A DNA stretch of 64,000 nt from assembly GCA_002224055.1 (NCBI GenBank), contig AZLU01000180.1, positions 20,742-84,741 of the forward strand, read 5' to 3'. The stretch comes from Pezizomycotina sp. ARF18 (Eukaryota > Ascomycota). This document shows, one piece after another, positions 1 through 11,645 of this stretch (position 1 is its first letter; every line of letters starts with the position of its first letter). The position numbers and the translations under genes are program-made. The notes beneath the pieces are model-generated. The model ran no database searches, was not told the DNA's origin, and saw only the letters and a list, made by a program, of their open reading frames with translations.

Positions 1-1535
1 GGATAGTCGGTAATGTAGGTGATTGAATAGTGGGTTTCGCGCGATACACCATTCTTTGATATGGTTATATATAATTGGATTTTCTAGCCTTAGAATAGAA
101 ACCGCCTGAACACGATTTCCAGTAGTGAAGAACGCCCGATGACCAAGAAATACCAGCGCTAGTCGACGTCTTTCGTATATGGGAAGGTGCTGGAGTATCT
201 CCTCAAAGAGCATTATCGGGATGTTGCCAATGACTGGATCTGGGGTTTTTTCGTGTTAGAGATTGGTCAAAGGAAGTGTCGCGGAGCGCCGTCAGCTTTT
301 GAGAACTGGATGACGGCGTCAAGGTCCGACTTCAGGTTGATGGCAACTGTCGTAGAGAGAGCAGGCATCGACAGCTATTGCTGAAACTAGAAGAGGGAAG
401 GGGGGCAAAGTGAAACAGGATCTCGTGATAAGAAAGAAAGGAAGAGAACTGCTTGAAGAGATAAAGTAGAAGCATTGCTGTGTGAAGCAGGCCCGTGCAG
501 GGTAGGAATATTATTGCGTGGAGTACTAGTATGGCTTTTCGAGGGCTTGGAGTGATTGCGACAAAAGCCGTCGGGATCTAGGTGGAAAGGTCTTATCATC
601 CCTTCCCGATAAACACTACTAATCTTTTTTTTTTTTTTTTTTTTTTTTTTTTCCCTTGGTAGAAATGTCGACTCGCAACCCAAAAAATGTTGAGATGGAT
701 ATCAATCGTGGGGTTTGACACTGGAAGGAACACCATAGCTGGCGCAGATTAGGATGTATGGGAAATAAAAATAACATTCAGCAAAAAGATAAAAGGGCCG
801 CAGGCGCCGTTACCGGCCTGTTCTAACTGAGCGGATAACTGAAAGCTGAATCCCAAGCGCGCGCTATATCAATCAGCAATTACTAAGGCAAACTAGATGC
901 ACCGCCCGCAGCGGGTTGTAAATAGTGAACCTGATGAGGGAGGGGAAGCAGGAGCCACCCACGCGGAATCGCGTCGGATCGGAACAAAATCAAAGGACAG
1001 AAAAACCCTGTCTGCTCTCGGCCCGAAGGCTAGAGACGGTTTTCTCCCCCGTTGTCGAAATTACATACCGTGATCAACACTGAGAGCCGCTACCTAATGT
1101 CGGTTCAGCCTGAGTCTAGCGCGATCGTGACCAGATCTCACAAAACTAATGATAAACTGCCAGACCTTGCATCTCGACAGCCACAGCCCGTGAGCATTCC
1201 ATTCCAAATCGAACGCCTAAAGGTCGTGCCAACGTCTTTAGAGGCAAAACGATAGCGACGTCAGACAAGAATAGCTTCCGTTTCGCGTTTACATGCAGCA
1301 GCGTTACGTGGATGACGCGATATAATTGATACATCCACATGAAAAGTTACAAACACTCCTCCAACAGGCTTAAGGACTCGATATTCATAACTCTTTTTTT
1401 ATTGGATGTCTGGTAGGCAATTCTCCTTCCCCGCGGCTCTCGGATGTTGCAGCTCGGGTAAATCCCCGTGCTATGACGAAAATCTGTGGCAACGTCATCG
1501 TTACATTACCAAAAATAAACTTGATTTTCATCAAG
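1..1535. other. noncoding stretch, no gene seen
   Basis: I see no credible coding sequence here. The open frames are short and show no protein-like composition or splice structure. The only obvious structure is a 28-base poly-T run at 625-652. The right edge leads into the promoter of the first small-protein gene. Confidence 0.5.
625..652. repeat. poly-T tract (28 bases)
   Basis: This is an uninterrupted run of 28 T. It could be a simple homopolymer or the tail of a minus-strand retroposed copy, but no flanking target-site duplication is obvious by eye. Confidence 0.9.
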
Positions 1536-1575
1536 AATCGTTGCACAAAAACTTTTTTGTTAGGCCCCATGAAGA

Positions 1576-1590
1576 GATTGCCATATAAAA
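1576..1590 (+). promoter_or_regulatory. TATA-like promoter of small-protein gene copy 1
   Basis: A CATATAAAA motif lies about 260 bp before the ATG at 1841. The motif and about 45 flanking bases recur near 3166-3215 in front of the second copy of the gene, so the duplicated unit includes the promoter. Confidence 0.55.
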
Positions 1591-1840
1591 CTCGGAGACA
1601 AGCCACAAGATTTTCCTTTTCACAGCCATAAAATTTCGCTGCTATTCTTGCTATCTTGTCTTCTAGAATATCTTTTCAATTTGGTTCTACTAGTATTTGG
1701 CGTGCAGGGGCGGATAATCGCTTTATTAGACTCTAGAGCTCTAAACCTCACTTATATTGGTACATACAACCAGGTTTCAGACATCTAGAGCTAGACGACT
1801 ACACATCCCTTCTACATCCTCCTCTAAACCCCCCGTAACC

Positions 1841-2195
1841 ATGGCCAGTATTCCTAAAGATACCCCATCCCCTCGGCAAAGGCATCATCGCCCATGGTCA
1901 AGCGGCGGCAACGGAAACAGTCCACCAAACCCTCACAAACCGCCAGCGACGAAATACAAACGACCAAACATCAGAAGCGCCATGGCACTACCTTTCTCCC
2001 GCACCGAACGAAAAGCAAGGCAAGCAGATGCAACAGGCATTAAATCCCACAAAGCAAGATATCCAGAAGAAGGAAAAGCAGGAGGCGGCGAGCGGGAAGA
2101 AAGACGCGTTTAGTATTGTGTTGGAGCTGAACTTGGAGGTGGAGGTAACGCTGAAGGCGAGGATACATGGAGACTTGACGTTGGCGCTGATGTAA
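1841..2195 (+). pseudogene. small lysine-rich fungal protein, copy 1 (frame broken)
   Basis: The conserved part is the C-terminus at about 2007-2195. A Lys/Gln/Glu-rich stretch (EKQGKQ, then KQDIQKKEK) is followed by GKKDAFSIVLELNLEVEV, then LKARIHGDLTLALM and TAA. I recall short fungal proteins of unknown function that combine a charged N-terminus with this kind of alternating hydrophobic tail and a GDLTL ending. The ATG at 1841 (after AACC) opens a different frame from the conserved tail, so at least one base is missing or an unseen intron intervenes. In the tail's own frame the first ATG gives only about 55 residues. The stop overlaps a GTAAG that could be a splice donor, also present in copy 2. 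Function is unknown. The call rests on the similarity between copies and on my memory of the family. Confidence 0.55.
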
Positions 2196-3135
2196 GCTGG
2201 ACCTATACTGTACAAGACCTATTTGGGTATTTTGGCTAATGCTTAACAATAATGATTTATTTAGAACATGAATCGTTTATGGCATGATCTGATTTCCTTT
2301 AAATTGTCTTTCTCGGTAAATTTTTCGATTAACATGGCGGGAGATATTCCCCATGCAGGGTGGACGTTGAAAGCTCGCCGTACGCTCAACATGCTTAAGC
2401 GCATCCCGAGATCTGTCTCCGAATACCCTCTCCTTCGTTCTGCCAGAGTACTAGGCCTCCTTTTGAGCATAGCTTTCTATCCGTTTGTATACCCCGTTTG
2501 TACATTACTAGTGTACTTGTAGAATAGAGAACTTAGGTATCCTCAAATATACACGCGTATGCATACCGCGTGCCTCTCAAAAAGATCAAGCGGACTCGCA
2601 GGACACAGTTCTACAGTACTATGTGAAAAACAACATGAGGCTGGCGGAGATAAGGGAGGCGGTGAGGAGGGAGGTGACTTTCATTCTTGACAAGTCTATA
2701 TCTAACTCTAACTCGACTCGATTCGATTAGATTTGATCTAACGTCTACCTAGATTGAACATGCCACTTTCTTCAGGCGACACCTAGTTTCTCTGTGTGAG
2801 ACCAATCCCGGAACTCTGGGGGCCTGAGAGCGGAAGAGAGAGGTATTAGCTAGAACCTTACAGTACGTATTATTTGTATATTCCCGTATGGCTTGATATA
2901 TATATATTTTAGAATAGAGACTTTGAAGAAAACAAAGACAAACCTCTAACACTGAACTTTGAAGATATATATAAAACTGCAATAAAACGCATCGAGGTGC
3001 GGCTCCTTTCGTTTCGATGCAAGGGCCTAGATCCCCAAGTAAAGTGCCTTCAAGCAGGGGAGATGATTGCGACGAAGAATCCCTCACGCCACACTGAAAA
3101 AAAAAAAAAAAAAAAAAAAAACTCCCCATTTTCGG
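2196..3135. other. spacer between tandem copies
   Basis: I see no gene supported by composition. Frames here are short or run through the poly-A tract at 3097-3121. The spacer separates two directly repeated gene units whose starts are about 1.58 kb apart. Confidence 0.45.
3097..3121. repeat. poly-A tract (25 bases)
   Basis: This is an uninterrupted run of 25 A just before the promoter of the second small-protein copy. It is a useful test point for homopolymer accuracy. Confidence 0.9.
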
Positions 3136-3416
3136 CAAATTGTAGCACAAACTTTTGAATATTTCTCCCATATAAAACCCCGAAGACAAACCACAGGATT
3201 ATTTCTGTTCAGAGCCCATCCATCCATTTCCGCCGTAAATACTCAAAGTAATAACCCTCGTAAATTCAGCAACTTCTCCTCCTAAGTTTGAACGTGTTCA
3301 TACATATATATCTGCTCTTTTTTTCAACAAAAAAAAAATATTGCTGTGCGTTTCTTAAAAGCCTGCATATTTCCCTTTCTATATACTATTCTCCGCTCTC
3401 ACGCCTGCTATAAACC

Positions 3417-3742
3417 ATGTCTGATATCCGGACCCAACGACAACCTGGCACGTCCCGCGACGCCCACGGAACAAGAACCGTGGCCCCAATCGCCCATGCT
3501 CGAGCGATCAGATGGCATAAACGAGCAGACGCACTACCCTACCCCGGCGCCCGAGAAGCAAGGCAAGCAGATGCAGAGGGCGACGAAGCAAGATATCAGC
3601 AGAAGGGAAAAAGCGGACCTCTAGCAATTGCGAAGAAAGAAAAAGACAAAGACGCGCTCAGCCTTAGGCTAGAACTCAACTTGGAGGTGAGATAACGCTG
3701 AGGGCGAAGATACACGGAGATTTGACGCTGGCGTTGATGTAA
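3417..3742 (+). pseudogene. small lysine-rich fungal protein, copy 2 (frame broken)
   Basis: This is the second copy of the unit at 1841-2195, with the same order of elements: CATATAAAA promoter, leader of about 250 bp, ATG after AACC, PAPEKQGKQMQ, KQDI, LRLELNLEV, then KIHGDLTLALM, TAA and a following GTAAG. At least two frame changes separate these blocks. One is certain from comparison with copy 1: GAGGTGGAGGTAACGCTG there is GAGGTGAGATAACGCTG here, one base shorter, and the change creates an early TAA. The copies have diverged clearly at the DNA level, so the duplication is not recent. Function is unknown. Confidence 0.55.
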
Positions 3743-4437
3743 GTTTATGCAAGGGAAACAATAATCTTGAATTCTTCTTCTTCTTTTTCTAATATTGTAG
3801 GCAATAATTTTAGGGCATGAACATAATCGGAGATACTTCAAGTGTCCTCGCAACGATCGAGGATTCAATCTAGGGGGCCGTAGAGCCCCGGGAAGGAGTA
3901 CAGAGCGTTCCGGGCGGCCGTTAAACATAACACCCAAGTTTTGTTTTATTAAACGGGCGGTGACTTCGGAATTGTTAACTTTCTTTTTTAACCCTACGTT
4001 CCCCGGCGGAAGATGAATACTTTCAAGTTCATATCCACGTACCTCTTGCTTTTGTATATTGCACATATAGTCAGGTCTAAAAACCTTAGATATACTATAT
4101 ACTTTGATTTTTGTATACATATTTGCTATATCACTTTTAAATCACAAAATAACATTTTACGCTGTAACACTGCTTTTTTTTTATTTTTATTTTTTTATAT
4201 ATATTCCATGGGTGTACGTTGGTGCGTAAAATTTCTTTCTAATATATAGAAAGGATTCTAATAATCATAGAAAGAATCGAAGTTTGTGGAAAACATTTTC
4301 TATTTTTTTTTAAAAAAAAAAATCTAATGGTACAGTACGAGATATAGTGGGTTCTTTTATATATAAATATATCTATTTTAGACAGGGAGTAAACCTGTTT
4401 TCTGGTTGGCCCAAAGAAAGGTCCATTTCGTCTCTTT
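3743..4437. other. AT-rich intergenic stretch
   Basis: This is AT-rich sequence with A and T runs (for example 4296-4322) and no frame I would call a gene. A GTAAG...TAG intron-like segment follows the copy 2 stop, so the small gene could extend slightly into this stretch. Confidence 0.4.
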
Positions 4438-4975
4438 TTACTCGTCCTTCTGAAAGGTACCGTCACCAGCGCCGACGGAGACCTGCTTCCCGCTCTTCAG
4501 CGTAAAGAAGTAGAACGGCTGCTCGATGCCCGGGTTACAGCGGGAATCTAAGCTCAACCTGCGTATATCCCTCCGTGACACCATTACTTTTCAATACTTG
4601 ATCCGCATCCAATCCGCTAACCTTAACATCGCTCGCCACTCAATAATCCTGGTTCGATGAGGGGTTGTGTGGTACTGGATCTTGCAAAGTCGAGGGTCTT
4701 ATCGTTGGACTCGATTATGGCGGAACCGGAGCCGGTGGAGAAGCCGGCTTTGATGTGTTGCACGGTGGCCATGTTATCCGCGACGGCAACGCCGGCGATG
4801 GGGGTGCCGATTGCGAAAAGGAGCTTTGCTTGTGGGTATTTGGAGTGGACGCGGTCGATGGCTTTTTGGACGAAGTTGTCGAAGGTTAGGACGGGCCGGG
4901 GCCGGTGAAGATGCCCTGGGGGAGGGCGGAGGCGGCGGATATGAGGGAGACGGCGAGGAGGGCGGTGAACTTCAT
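4438..4975 (-). pseudogene. secreted protein gene, about 180 codons, frame-broken
   Basis: Read on the minus strand, the ATG at 4975 starts a clear signal peptide (MKFTALLAVSLISAASALPQ). The frame then closes in GPGPS. The protein continues in other frames: FDNFVQKAIDRVHSKYPQAK, FAIGTPIAGVAVADN and a Gly/Ser stretch, then SDVKVSGLDADQVLKSNG with TQVELRF, then PFYFFTLKSGKQVSVGAGDG and a TAA at 4438. At least three frame changes occur in about 540 bp. The protein-like composition of every segment and the intact promoter argue for a recently functional gene or sequencing errors. It has few cysteines. I do not recognise the family. By size and signal peptide it fits a secreted, effector-like or cell-surface protein. 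Confidence 0.6.
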
Positions 4976-5134
4976 TTGATGATTTGTCTAAAAGATTTCG
5001 AAGATGAATTGAAATGAAAGCGAGTGTACTGGATTTGTTAGAGCGAAATGTAAATTTGTTTTTCGAAGCGAATGGATTCGGAGCTTATGATTTGTGATGA
5101 TGAGAAGTGTTCTGGACGAGGTGGGATGAGGCAC

Positions 5135-5143
5135 TTTATATAG
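5135..5143 (-). promoter_or_regulatory. TATA box for the secreted protein at 4438-4975
   Basis: CTATATAAA on the minus strand lies about 160 bp upstream of the ATG at 4975. The leader between them is A/C/T-rich, as expected for a fungal 5' untranslated region. Confidence 0.5.
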
Positions 5144-7161
5144 ACATTCGATTTTAGGTTTCAAAGGGAGAAGAATATCATGGTCCTGCCTCGAAGCTCT
5201 AGATCTTTCTCTATTCATTCGAAAAAGTGGAGCTGGGATATCTTCAATGGCATGATCCTACAAACGTCCGATCCAATAAGACAATCATGATCCCATCATC
5301 TAAAAAAAACCATGTCGTGAACCAGGTTTGGCGAGACTTATCCAACATTTGAGCAAAATCACGTCAACCCTACGATACGTCAAAAAGTAGAACTTCCATA
5401 TCGAATTGAGAAACACCGCGGAACCGGAGCCTTTTTTGCATACCAGACATAACGAAAATCCAGGGTTGAAAACAGAAGGAAGCAGTAAACGAGCGAATTA
5501 ATTCACGGTTTTCCTAGGAATACTAATAAACCCTCGATCATCTACTAGGTTAGGGTACATTACGAAATCATCCGAGAGATCCTTGTAAGCTTTTTCTACG
5601 GGTTAAATGTTTAAAATAGCCTATTGAATCTATTCTCTCGTACTCTCGGAAGGGGAAAGCTTCATGTTCTACGGTAGTATGGGGTGGCGCAGGACGTTGA
5701 ACCACGTTCCGCTATACAAGCCTGCGCATGGATTGCAATTGAGCCAAAGCCAGGCCCAGATGCTCGCCCCAATAGAATATGAGGGAATTGAGATTCAAGC
5801 TTCAGTTTCCCAACACGCATCTCGATGCTTTACTGTTGATATCTGAAAGACAGCTGAATATTATCGTTGAAAGAAGCTTTTGGTTCAATTTTAGCCACGC
5901 ATTTGCGGACTTCGGATTATCCTCGCAATATTTTATAATCCTGGCGCAACTCGTTTATAATGCCTCGGCATGGTTTATAAAGGCGACAAACAATTCTTTG
6001 CGACATTTTTCTAACTCGGAACCCATATCCGGATCTAAGAACTGGCAAGGTATCGTATGTAGTAAGTAGTTTATGGTAATTTGGTGGCAATTCTGAGAAC
6101 GAGAGCCTGAGTTCTGGCTTTTCCGGTCTGGCTACGGCCCGACCTTCGAAGGCGGGAATAAATCTTATATGAGCAAGTTATTCAAGCGGGAAACTACGAA
6201 AGTATCCACAACGAAGCTTTCAGGATCCGCAGAAAACACATCACGGTAACTTATAACGTATGGCAGCGGCGCCGGTACGAGGCACCATTCTGGTAGCACG
6301 ATGCAGGCCCTGAGAGCCCATCTTATCACTGATAATCTACTAGGTTCGGCTACTACGTTCCATTACGGGGGCGACCGATCGGAAAGACTAACGCTTGGTG
6401 CCTAAAACCTCACCTTCCCCATCATCCTCTGATCTAGAATCCGTTCTTCAAGTTCGATTCCGAAAGATGCCCATAAGGTTGGCAGGATCCACTGGACCTT
6501 GAGCATCAAAGGCGGTAAAACGGGTTAAGTTCGCTTAGACGTTATCCAGAGTTCAATAGGCAGTACAACATATAAACGAAAGCGTTTAACTCTGAATAGA
6601 GCCAATTTGAAGATTGAAACAATTCCATGATAGTTGGACGGAATGCGGGAATGAAAGTCTTCTACGCTTACTATGTATAACTTTTTCGCGATTCCGTGTA
6701 CAGTGTTCAATACTCAAGCTACAAAATCGGAGTGCTCCCAACGAAATGTCTGACGCCACGGCTCTCTTCCTCTTAAAAGCGTCAACATCGGGATAGAGAA
6801 GCCCGAGGGTATCTAGAGAGAGTCATCAGTTTGCTAAAGCCGTGAACAGTCACTCTATTGTAGATCGAAATCTCTTGCTCATGCGGTCAGAGTCCTGTCT
6901 GGGAACGGAAGCGAACAATGTTATTTTGCAAGTTACAATTTATTGATGATAAAAGAAACATATATTGCAGACCACGTGTATATTTAGCGGCTTTATGCTA
7001 TAATTATTCTTCTTCATGGATGGTTATAGCCATCTCCACCGTTGTTCCCTGTGTTTTCAGGCGCCAAATCACCCTGTTGCTTATTTTCTATCTTTTCACC
7101 CGCAACATGTTCCAACGCCGCGTCCAGCTCCTTCTAAAAAGATGGTAATCACTCGGGTTAT
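5144..7161. other. noncoding stretch, no gene seen
   Basis: There are only short open frames with random-looking composition on both strands. I find no splice-consistent or family-like pattern. Confidence 0.45.
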
Positions 7162-9522
7162 CTAAGCCGCGGAACCCCCCTGCACAAGAAGGAAGAACGC
7201 ATCCGCTTGTTCTTTGCCGTACACATCGACCACCGGTCCGAGGATGGCATAGCCAGGTACCGCGGGGCGGTACTCGAACCGTTCGATTACCCGGGAGTTG
7301 CAAGTCCAGAAAAGCTATCTTCACTTTGGCGCTAATCCGGCCCGTAAATGACCGGTATCATCATACAAAGGCGTTCTTCTCATCGAGGACGCGACAATGA
7401 CGAAAAACTTTTGTTCGCCGTGCCAGGTTGTGTCTCCGATCTGCGGTTTTGAGAACCTCGAGAATTCGCTCATGAGTATGCCGCCGTTCGGCTTGACTTC
7501 CTTCCAGCCGCCTTTCTTTGCGTTGTATACGTGTACTTTGTGAGCGGCGGGGGCGGTCCACCGCATCCTGAGGTCTTTCTCGTGTCCTGGCTCGGAGAGG
7601 ACGAGCCTGCCGTCAGACTCGGCGCCCAGAAGCATCCAATTCCGATCGTTTCGTCTCGGACCGGAACGGGTTTCTTCTTTTCTTTTACTAACCCGTTCTC
7701 CGCCTGTCGTTGCCCGGAAGTGGCGCCTAGGTTAAGCGGCCGCGGAATGTAAATGCCCTCACCGGGGGGCCGCCGAGCGGGGAAGTTATGGCCGGGAACG
7801 CGACCTATTATATCTGCATTAGGAAGTCTCAGAATCCGGCTTCGGACCCACCGTCGTCAAACCTGAGAATGTACCTATCGCCGACGTGCACCGCGACCAC
7901 CGTACCGACGACTCCTTCGGGCACCCTCGGGAGTCTAACCAAAACCTTCTCGTTGAGGTTGAACCCGCCGTTCGCGTTTTGGTTAGCAGTCGGCGGTACA
8001 GCGTAGCTGAACATGGACGCCGTGTCTTCGCGATTGTTTTCGTCTTCCATTTTCAACTCTCGGCGCGATCTCGTTGTTTTCTGGGCTAGGACTTTTGACT
8101 TCGGATTTTCTCTGGGGAGATCTTCTGGGACGGAGCCCACGTCTGGACCTGGATGGATCTCCTCTTCCATCTCTCCTTCGGGCACTTCTAGGGTTTTCAT
8201 ACATGATTGTTTGAATATCTTCCGGCGGTGTATCCGGTATTCGCTCCGTTACGGGCTCAACAGGCTCTTCAAAGCTTCTTCTTCCTCTCGAGTCTGCGTC
8301 CCCACGTCTGCCCACGAAACCCTCTTCTTTGCGCCCGTTCCACTTCTCCCTTTCGGCTTGTGCTTCGGCCAAAACTCTTCGTGCGAGAGTATATCAGCTT
8401 CCTCACCTTGAGCTCCATCGAAGACTTTCTCACGTCGTCCTTCATAACGCGAAGTCTGCTAGGCGCCGGGGCGTCGCTCCTGTCTTTAGGCTCCATTCGT
8501 ACTCGAACCTGCCCACGCTCCACGAGCCTTAAGAATTCGCCTCTGACGTGATCAGTAACAGGAAAGTTTTTGTCAAAGGCGCGCTGGAAGCGGAGCTTGT
8601 CGATATTCTCGTTGTAAACTGTGGGCAGTTGTTGAATGGAGTACGTCTTGTGGGCCTGATCAAGTTCGACGACCTTGTAAGCGTTCTCGAAATCTCCGTA
8701 CAGAACGAGATCACCGCGCGGTACTCTTGCCAACCGGCTCCTCATCGCGCGGCCCGTTGCGCTCCATTACGCTATCCGGTAAGTGATACCCGGTTTCGTC
8801 ATCCCGTTTGCAACTTTTTCGGCAGTTTTCCTTGCCCGCTTGATGTCTCTAGGATGCCTAGGTGCGTTGACCGCAGGTTTTTCGTCCTTTTTTTTTGATG
8901 GCTGCTTCTTCGCTCGCTTCTCGCTCAACTCACGCTGCTTTCGAGGCTCCCTGAGTTCTTCAATTTCGTCGTCGCCTGTAGCTGTTTCCGCATTCCCACT
9001 GGGTAACCGAGATCGGAGGGGGTTAGTTGTCGAGTCTGTACCGAACATCTTAACGCGTAGCATCACGTCGTCACCATCTGGCTCGTCTTCGCTGCTAGCC
9101 TCTTCTTTATTCGTGCCTCGCCATCGTCGCCATCGTCGTATATCGTCCCCGACAGAAGGACTACCGTCGTTCCATCCGCCCTCGAAAACAGATAGGTTAT
9201 CTTTGCTCTCTTCCTGTTGTCGTGAGGCAGAGCTATGAGTTCTTAAGTCTATGCCGTCGAACTTAGACTCCGAACTATCGTCATCAAATTGTACCAAGGT
9301 CGGGCTCTGCTCAACTTGGAGTTGCTGAAGCTAGGCCTTGGAAGGCGGCACGCTGATATCCGATCCACTTTCTCTGCCAAACTCGAAAACTCGTGGAATG
9401 AGCCAGAGGTCTACCACAACACAGTCGAGTCCCATTTCCTTCTTAAGTATGCTGGTCGGCGACTGCAAGTATAATTTCCACTGTTCCGGTTGTTGACCAT
9501 TTCCCTTGCACACTGATTTCAA
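7162..9522 (-). pseudogene. large charged protein with Tudor-like segment, frame-broken
   Basis: A chain of protein-like minus-strand frames covers about 2.36 kb (roughly 780 codons). In order: a segment with QWKLYLQSPTSILKKEMG (about 9500-9440); an in-frame TAG near 9331; an acidic part (VQFDDDSSESKFDG) ending in a basic KKQPSKKKDEKP block to 8767; then VPRGDLVLYGDFENAYKVVE (about 8720); Arg/Ser/Glu-rich linker; then NEKVLVRLPRVPEG and VGDRYILRFDDG (about 7830-7935); then PGEGIYIPRPLNL, a WMLLGAESDGRLVL segment (7635 down to 7321); and a tail RVIERFEYRPAVPGYAILGP ending at a TAG, 7162. The VLVRLP...VGTVVAVHVGDRYILRFDDG pattern resembles Tudor/Agenet-type barrels that end in [R/Y]xDG. The rest is unrecognised. 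The basic blocks suggest a nuclear or nucleic-acid-binding protein. At least four frame changes and one stop are present. Whether it is one gene or two is open. Confidence 0.45.
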
Positions 9523-9590
9523 TACGTTAGCAAAGAACTACAAGAACAAAGGCGAGTTATGTCACATGAGAGTTTCTTCTTGAGCTTCCA

Positions 9591-9887
9591 CTACGAACAA
9601 TTAAACGGTCCCACGTCAGTCGGAGATGCAGACGGCAGTCTTATAGGCTCCCTGAAGGTCTGTTCCACGTAGTGTTCAGGCATATTTGAACCGGGCTGGG
9701 TTAACTCTTGAGCTTCGGTCGCACGGGGATTTCGGGGATATGAATCGAAGACGTTGCTTTTGCCGCAGTTAACTCCTCCCGCGGGTAACACGGCGGAAAT
9801 CTGGCCAGCGCCCTCAGGCTTGTCACTTTTATTGGTCTGGTAGCCGAAGTACCGGTTCCGGTCGGTCTCTACCGGTCGTACGAGCAT
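9591..9887 (-). CDS. hypothetical 98-residue ORF directly after a secreted-protein gene
   Basis: This intact minus-strand frame has Pro/Asn/Ser-rich composition (GGVNCGKSNVFDSYPRNP; NMPEHYVEQTFREPIRL) and ends VGPFNCS. It lies in the same frame as the last part of the secreted protein at 9891-10540. Only the TAA at 9891-9893 and one codon separate it from that protein, so it may be the true C-terminal part of one secreted protein of about 290 residues, cut by one base error or mutation. No family is recognised. Confidence 0.4.
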   Translation of the reverse strand: MLVRPVETDRNRYFGYQTNKSDKPEGAGQISAVLPAGGVNCGKSNVFDSYPRNPRATEAQELTQPGSNMPEHYVEQTFREPIRLPSASPTDVGPFNCS

Positions 9888-9890
9888 TAG

Positions 9891-10540
9891 TTACGCTTTA
9901 CACAATTGCATTTTTCCGTGGATAGTTAAACATAAAGGCCCTTTGCTCTCCAACTTATGCCAACCAGAAGTGAGCATTTTTAAGGCCGCGATATTGAAGT
10001 ACTCGTAATTGTGATTGGGATCTTCTCTAGGTTCGCGTTGTATCTCAGGAGCTCGGGCTGCCACCTACATCCCGCGGTCGTGTCGAGGCCGCGAGAGGTG
10101 GTAAGCACGCCAGGTTGCACTAGGTACTCGTAGTTCTGGTTGAGGCGAAGACGGATTCGCTGCTCAGCCTTTGGTTTGATTCGGCCGACACCTCACAGCA
10201 GACTATTGATGCAGTGCCCTTGTCAGTACTTGTTCTCTCGAGAGATTTCAAAGCAATAATATCTCCAATGAAATGACTCGAAGTTGGTCCGAGTTTTCTT
10301 GACCACTATTGAGAAAAATAAGAAAAAACAAAAAGAATTCGGGGTTCTTACGGTAATAATGATGAATCCATGTCTGTCCCTCCAAATGTAGGGCAGCATG
10401 AGCATCCCCGTCTTGAGGAGCGATAGCTATGTAATGTCCGCTCATTCGGGATTTCTGTAGATCCGTGTGGCGTTGCTCAAACCCAACAGAGTGCCGATGA
10501 ATACGGCGACGCCAGTCGTGGCTTTCGAAATAGTTAGCAT
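9891..10540 (-). pseudogene. secreted protein gene with one intron, frame-broken
   Basis: The ATG at 10540 opens a signal peptide (SKATTGVAVFIGTLLGLSNA), then TRIYRNP. One base appears missing before MSGHYIAIAPQDGDAHAALH and LEGQTWIHHYY, after which a GTAAGAAC donor and a TTTTTCTCAATAG acceptor delimit a short intron. The next exon reads VKKTRTNFESFHWRYYCFEI, then RIKPKAEQRIRLRLNQNYEY, then GCRWQPELLRYNANLEK, then a further shift to NHNYEYFNIAALKMLTSGWH and LTIHGKMQLCKA before TAA. At least three frame changes and two internal stops are present. The sequence is not from a family I know. The signal peptide and Trp/Tyr/Cys-containing mature part fit a secreted, possibly host-interacting, protein. 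Confidence 0.5.
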
Positions 10541-11645
10541 CGTGCCTCTTGCTTCCGTCAGAAATAGTTATATACCGATTCTTCTCTTCCTCTTGTCGCT
10601 TCGAGTTTCCTATTCCCTGGTATAACTATCCCTATACAGAATTTGAGCGGCACGATGATAGCGAATAGTCAGCTTAACGAGCTTCGACGAAACCGAAAAG
10701 ACCAAACCATAACCCAAACGGCCGGGAAGCGTCCTTTAATAAGACCCTCGTTGTCTCAAGTGTAACATTATACTAGTGCTTGTGGTGAAACAATAGAGTA
10801 TAAACACTCTTGTACATTTGAAACATCCGGCACCTTAGGTTACTACATGAAGGGATAATCGAGACCCGATGACCTGTTTCCTACTACTGTGCGGCACCAC
10901 AAGGGGGACTAGCCAGAAAATTTAGGTATGCTCAGCGGCATTAGTCCGAAACATCCTTCGGGGTATCCAAATCGTCTTTACTCGAGTTCGTAACAGTGGA
11001 CATGCTCTAAGCTTTTTACAGTATGAGCACTGGCAATATTGCACTTTTCGGTCGAACCGTACCAGTTGTTGAAGAAATTCCTTGGATCTGTTACATCGGC
11101 ACCTTTGTCTCAATCACTTTGATCAAGCTAGGGAAAGTTCAATCATGAGCGGTCAGAACAGAATCATTCCTCATACACCCTCCGACTCCATTTTTCTCAA
11201 AGTATATATACCCAAGATATCAGGTCATTGCAAGCCTAAGGGAATATCTTCTAAATATTTTTAGAAGCAGCATCGGCTAAAACGAAGTTGCGATGATTAT
11301 AAGCTTTACACAAAGTTTCTAAGGTTTACCCAGGCCATCCAATGGAGCCAGTGATTCCTGGATTAAAATTTCTTTCGCTATCACGTTTTATCTAAGCTTT
11401 CTCAAGGAGCGCAATTCAAAATCATTCATTTCCCCATTCATCGTATATAAAGAGCATAATAACCGTGGTCATCAACTATGGAACCCTTTACCCATGTAGA
11501 ATCGTCGAGTCTACAACGTTCTCCCTAACACCGTTCAAATCCACTCAATAAAATATCTCAATGTCACAATACATCGATATTAAATCTCTAGCAGCTTAGC
11601 CTCGCATTAGAATCTCCTCAAGGTCATGTCAATTTATAAGACAAT
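10541..11645. other. intergenic, no gene seen
   Basis: This stretch lies between the divergent secreted-protein gene and F-box gene A. A TATATAAAG-like motif near 11448 sits about 200 bp before the F-box ATG and could be its promoter. Other frames are short. Confidence 0.4.

Noticed and set aside
4657-5017. three plus-strand Gly/Asp-rich ORFs
   Set aside because: They are antisense shadows of the secreted-protein gene on the minus strand, which has a signal peptide and promoter.
8013-8898. Ser/Phe/Arg-rich plus-strand ORFs
   Set aside because: Their composition is that of the complement of a charged minus-strand protein; the minus-strand frames read as ordered segments.
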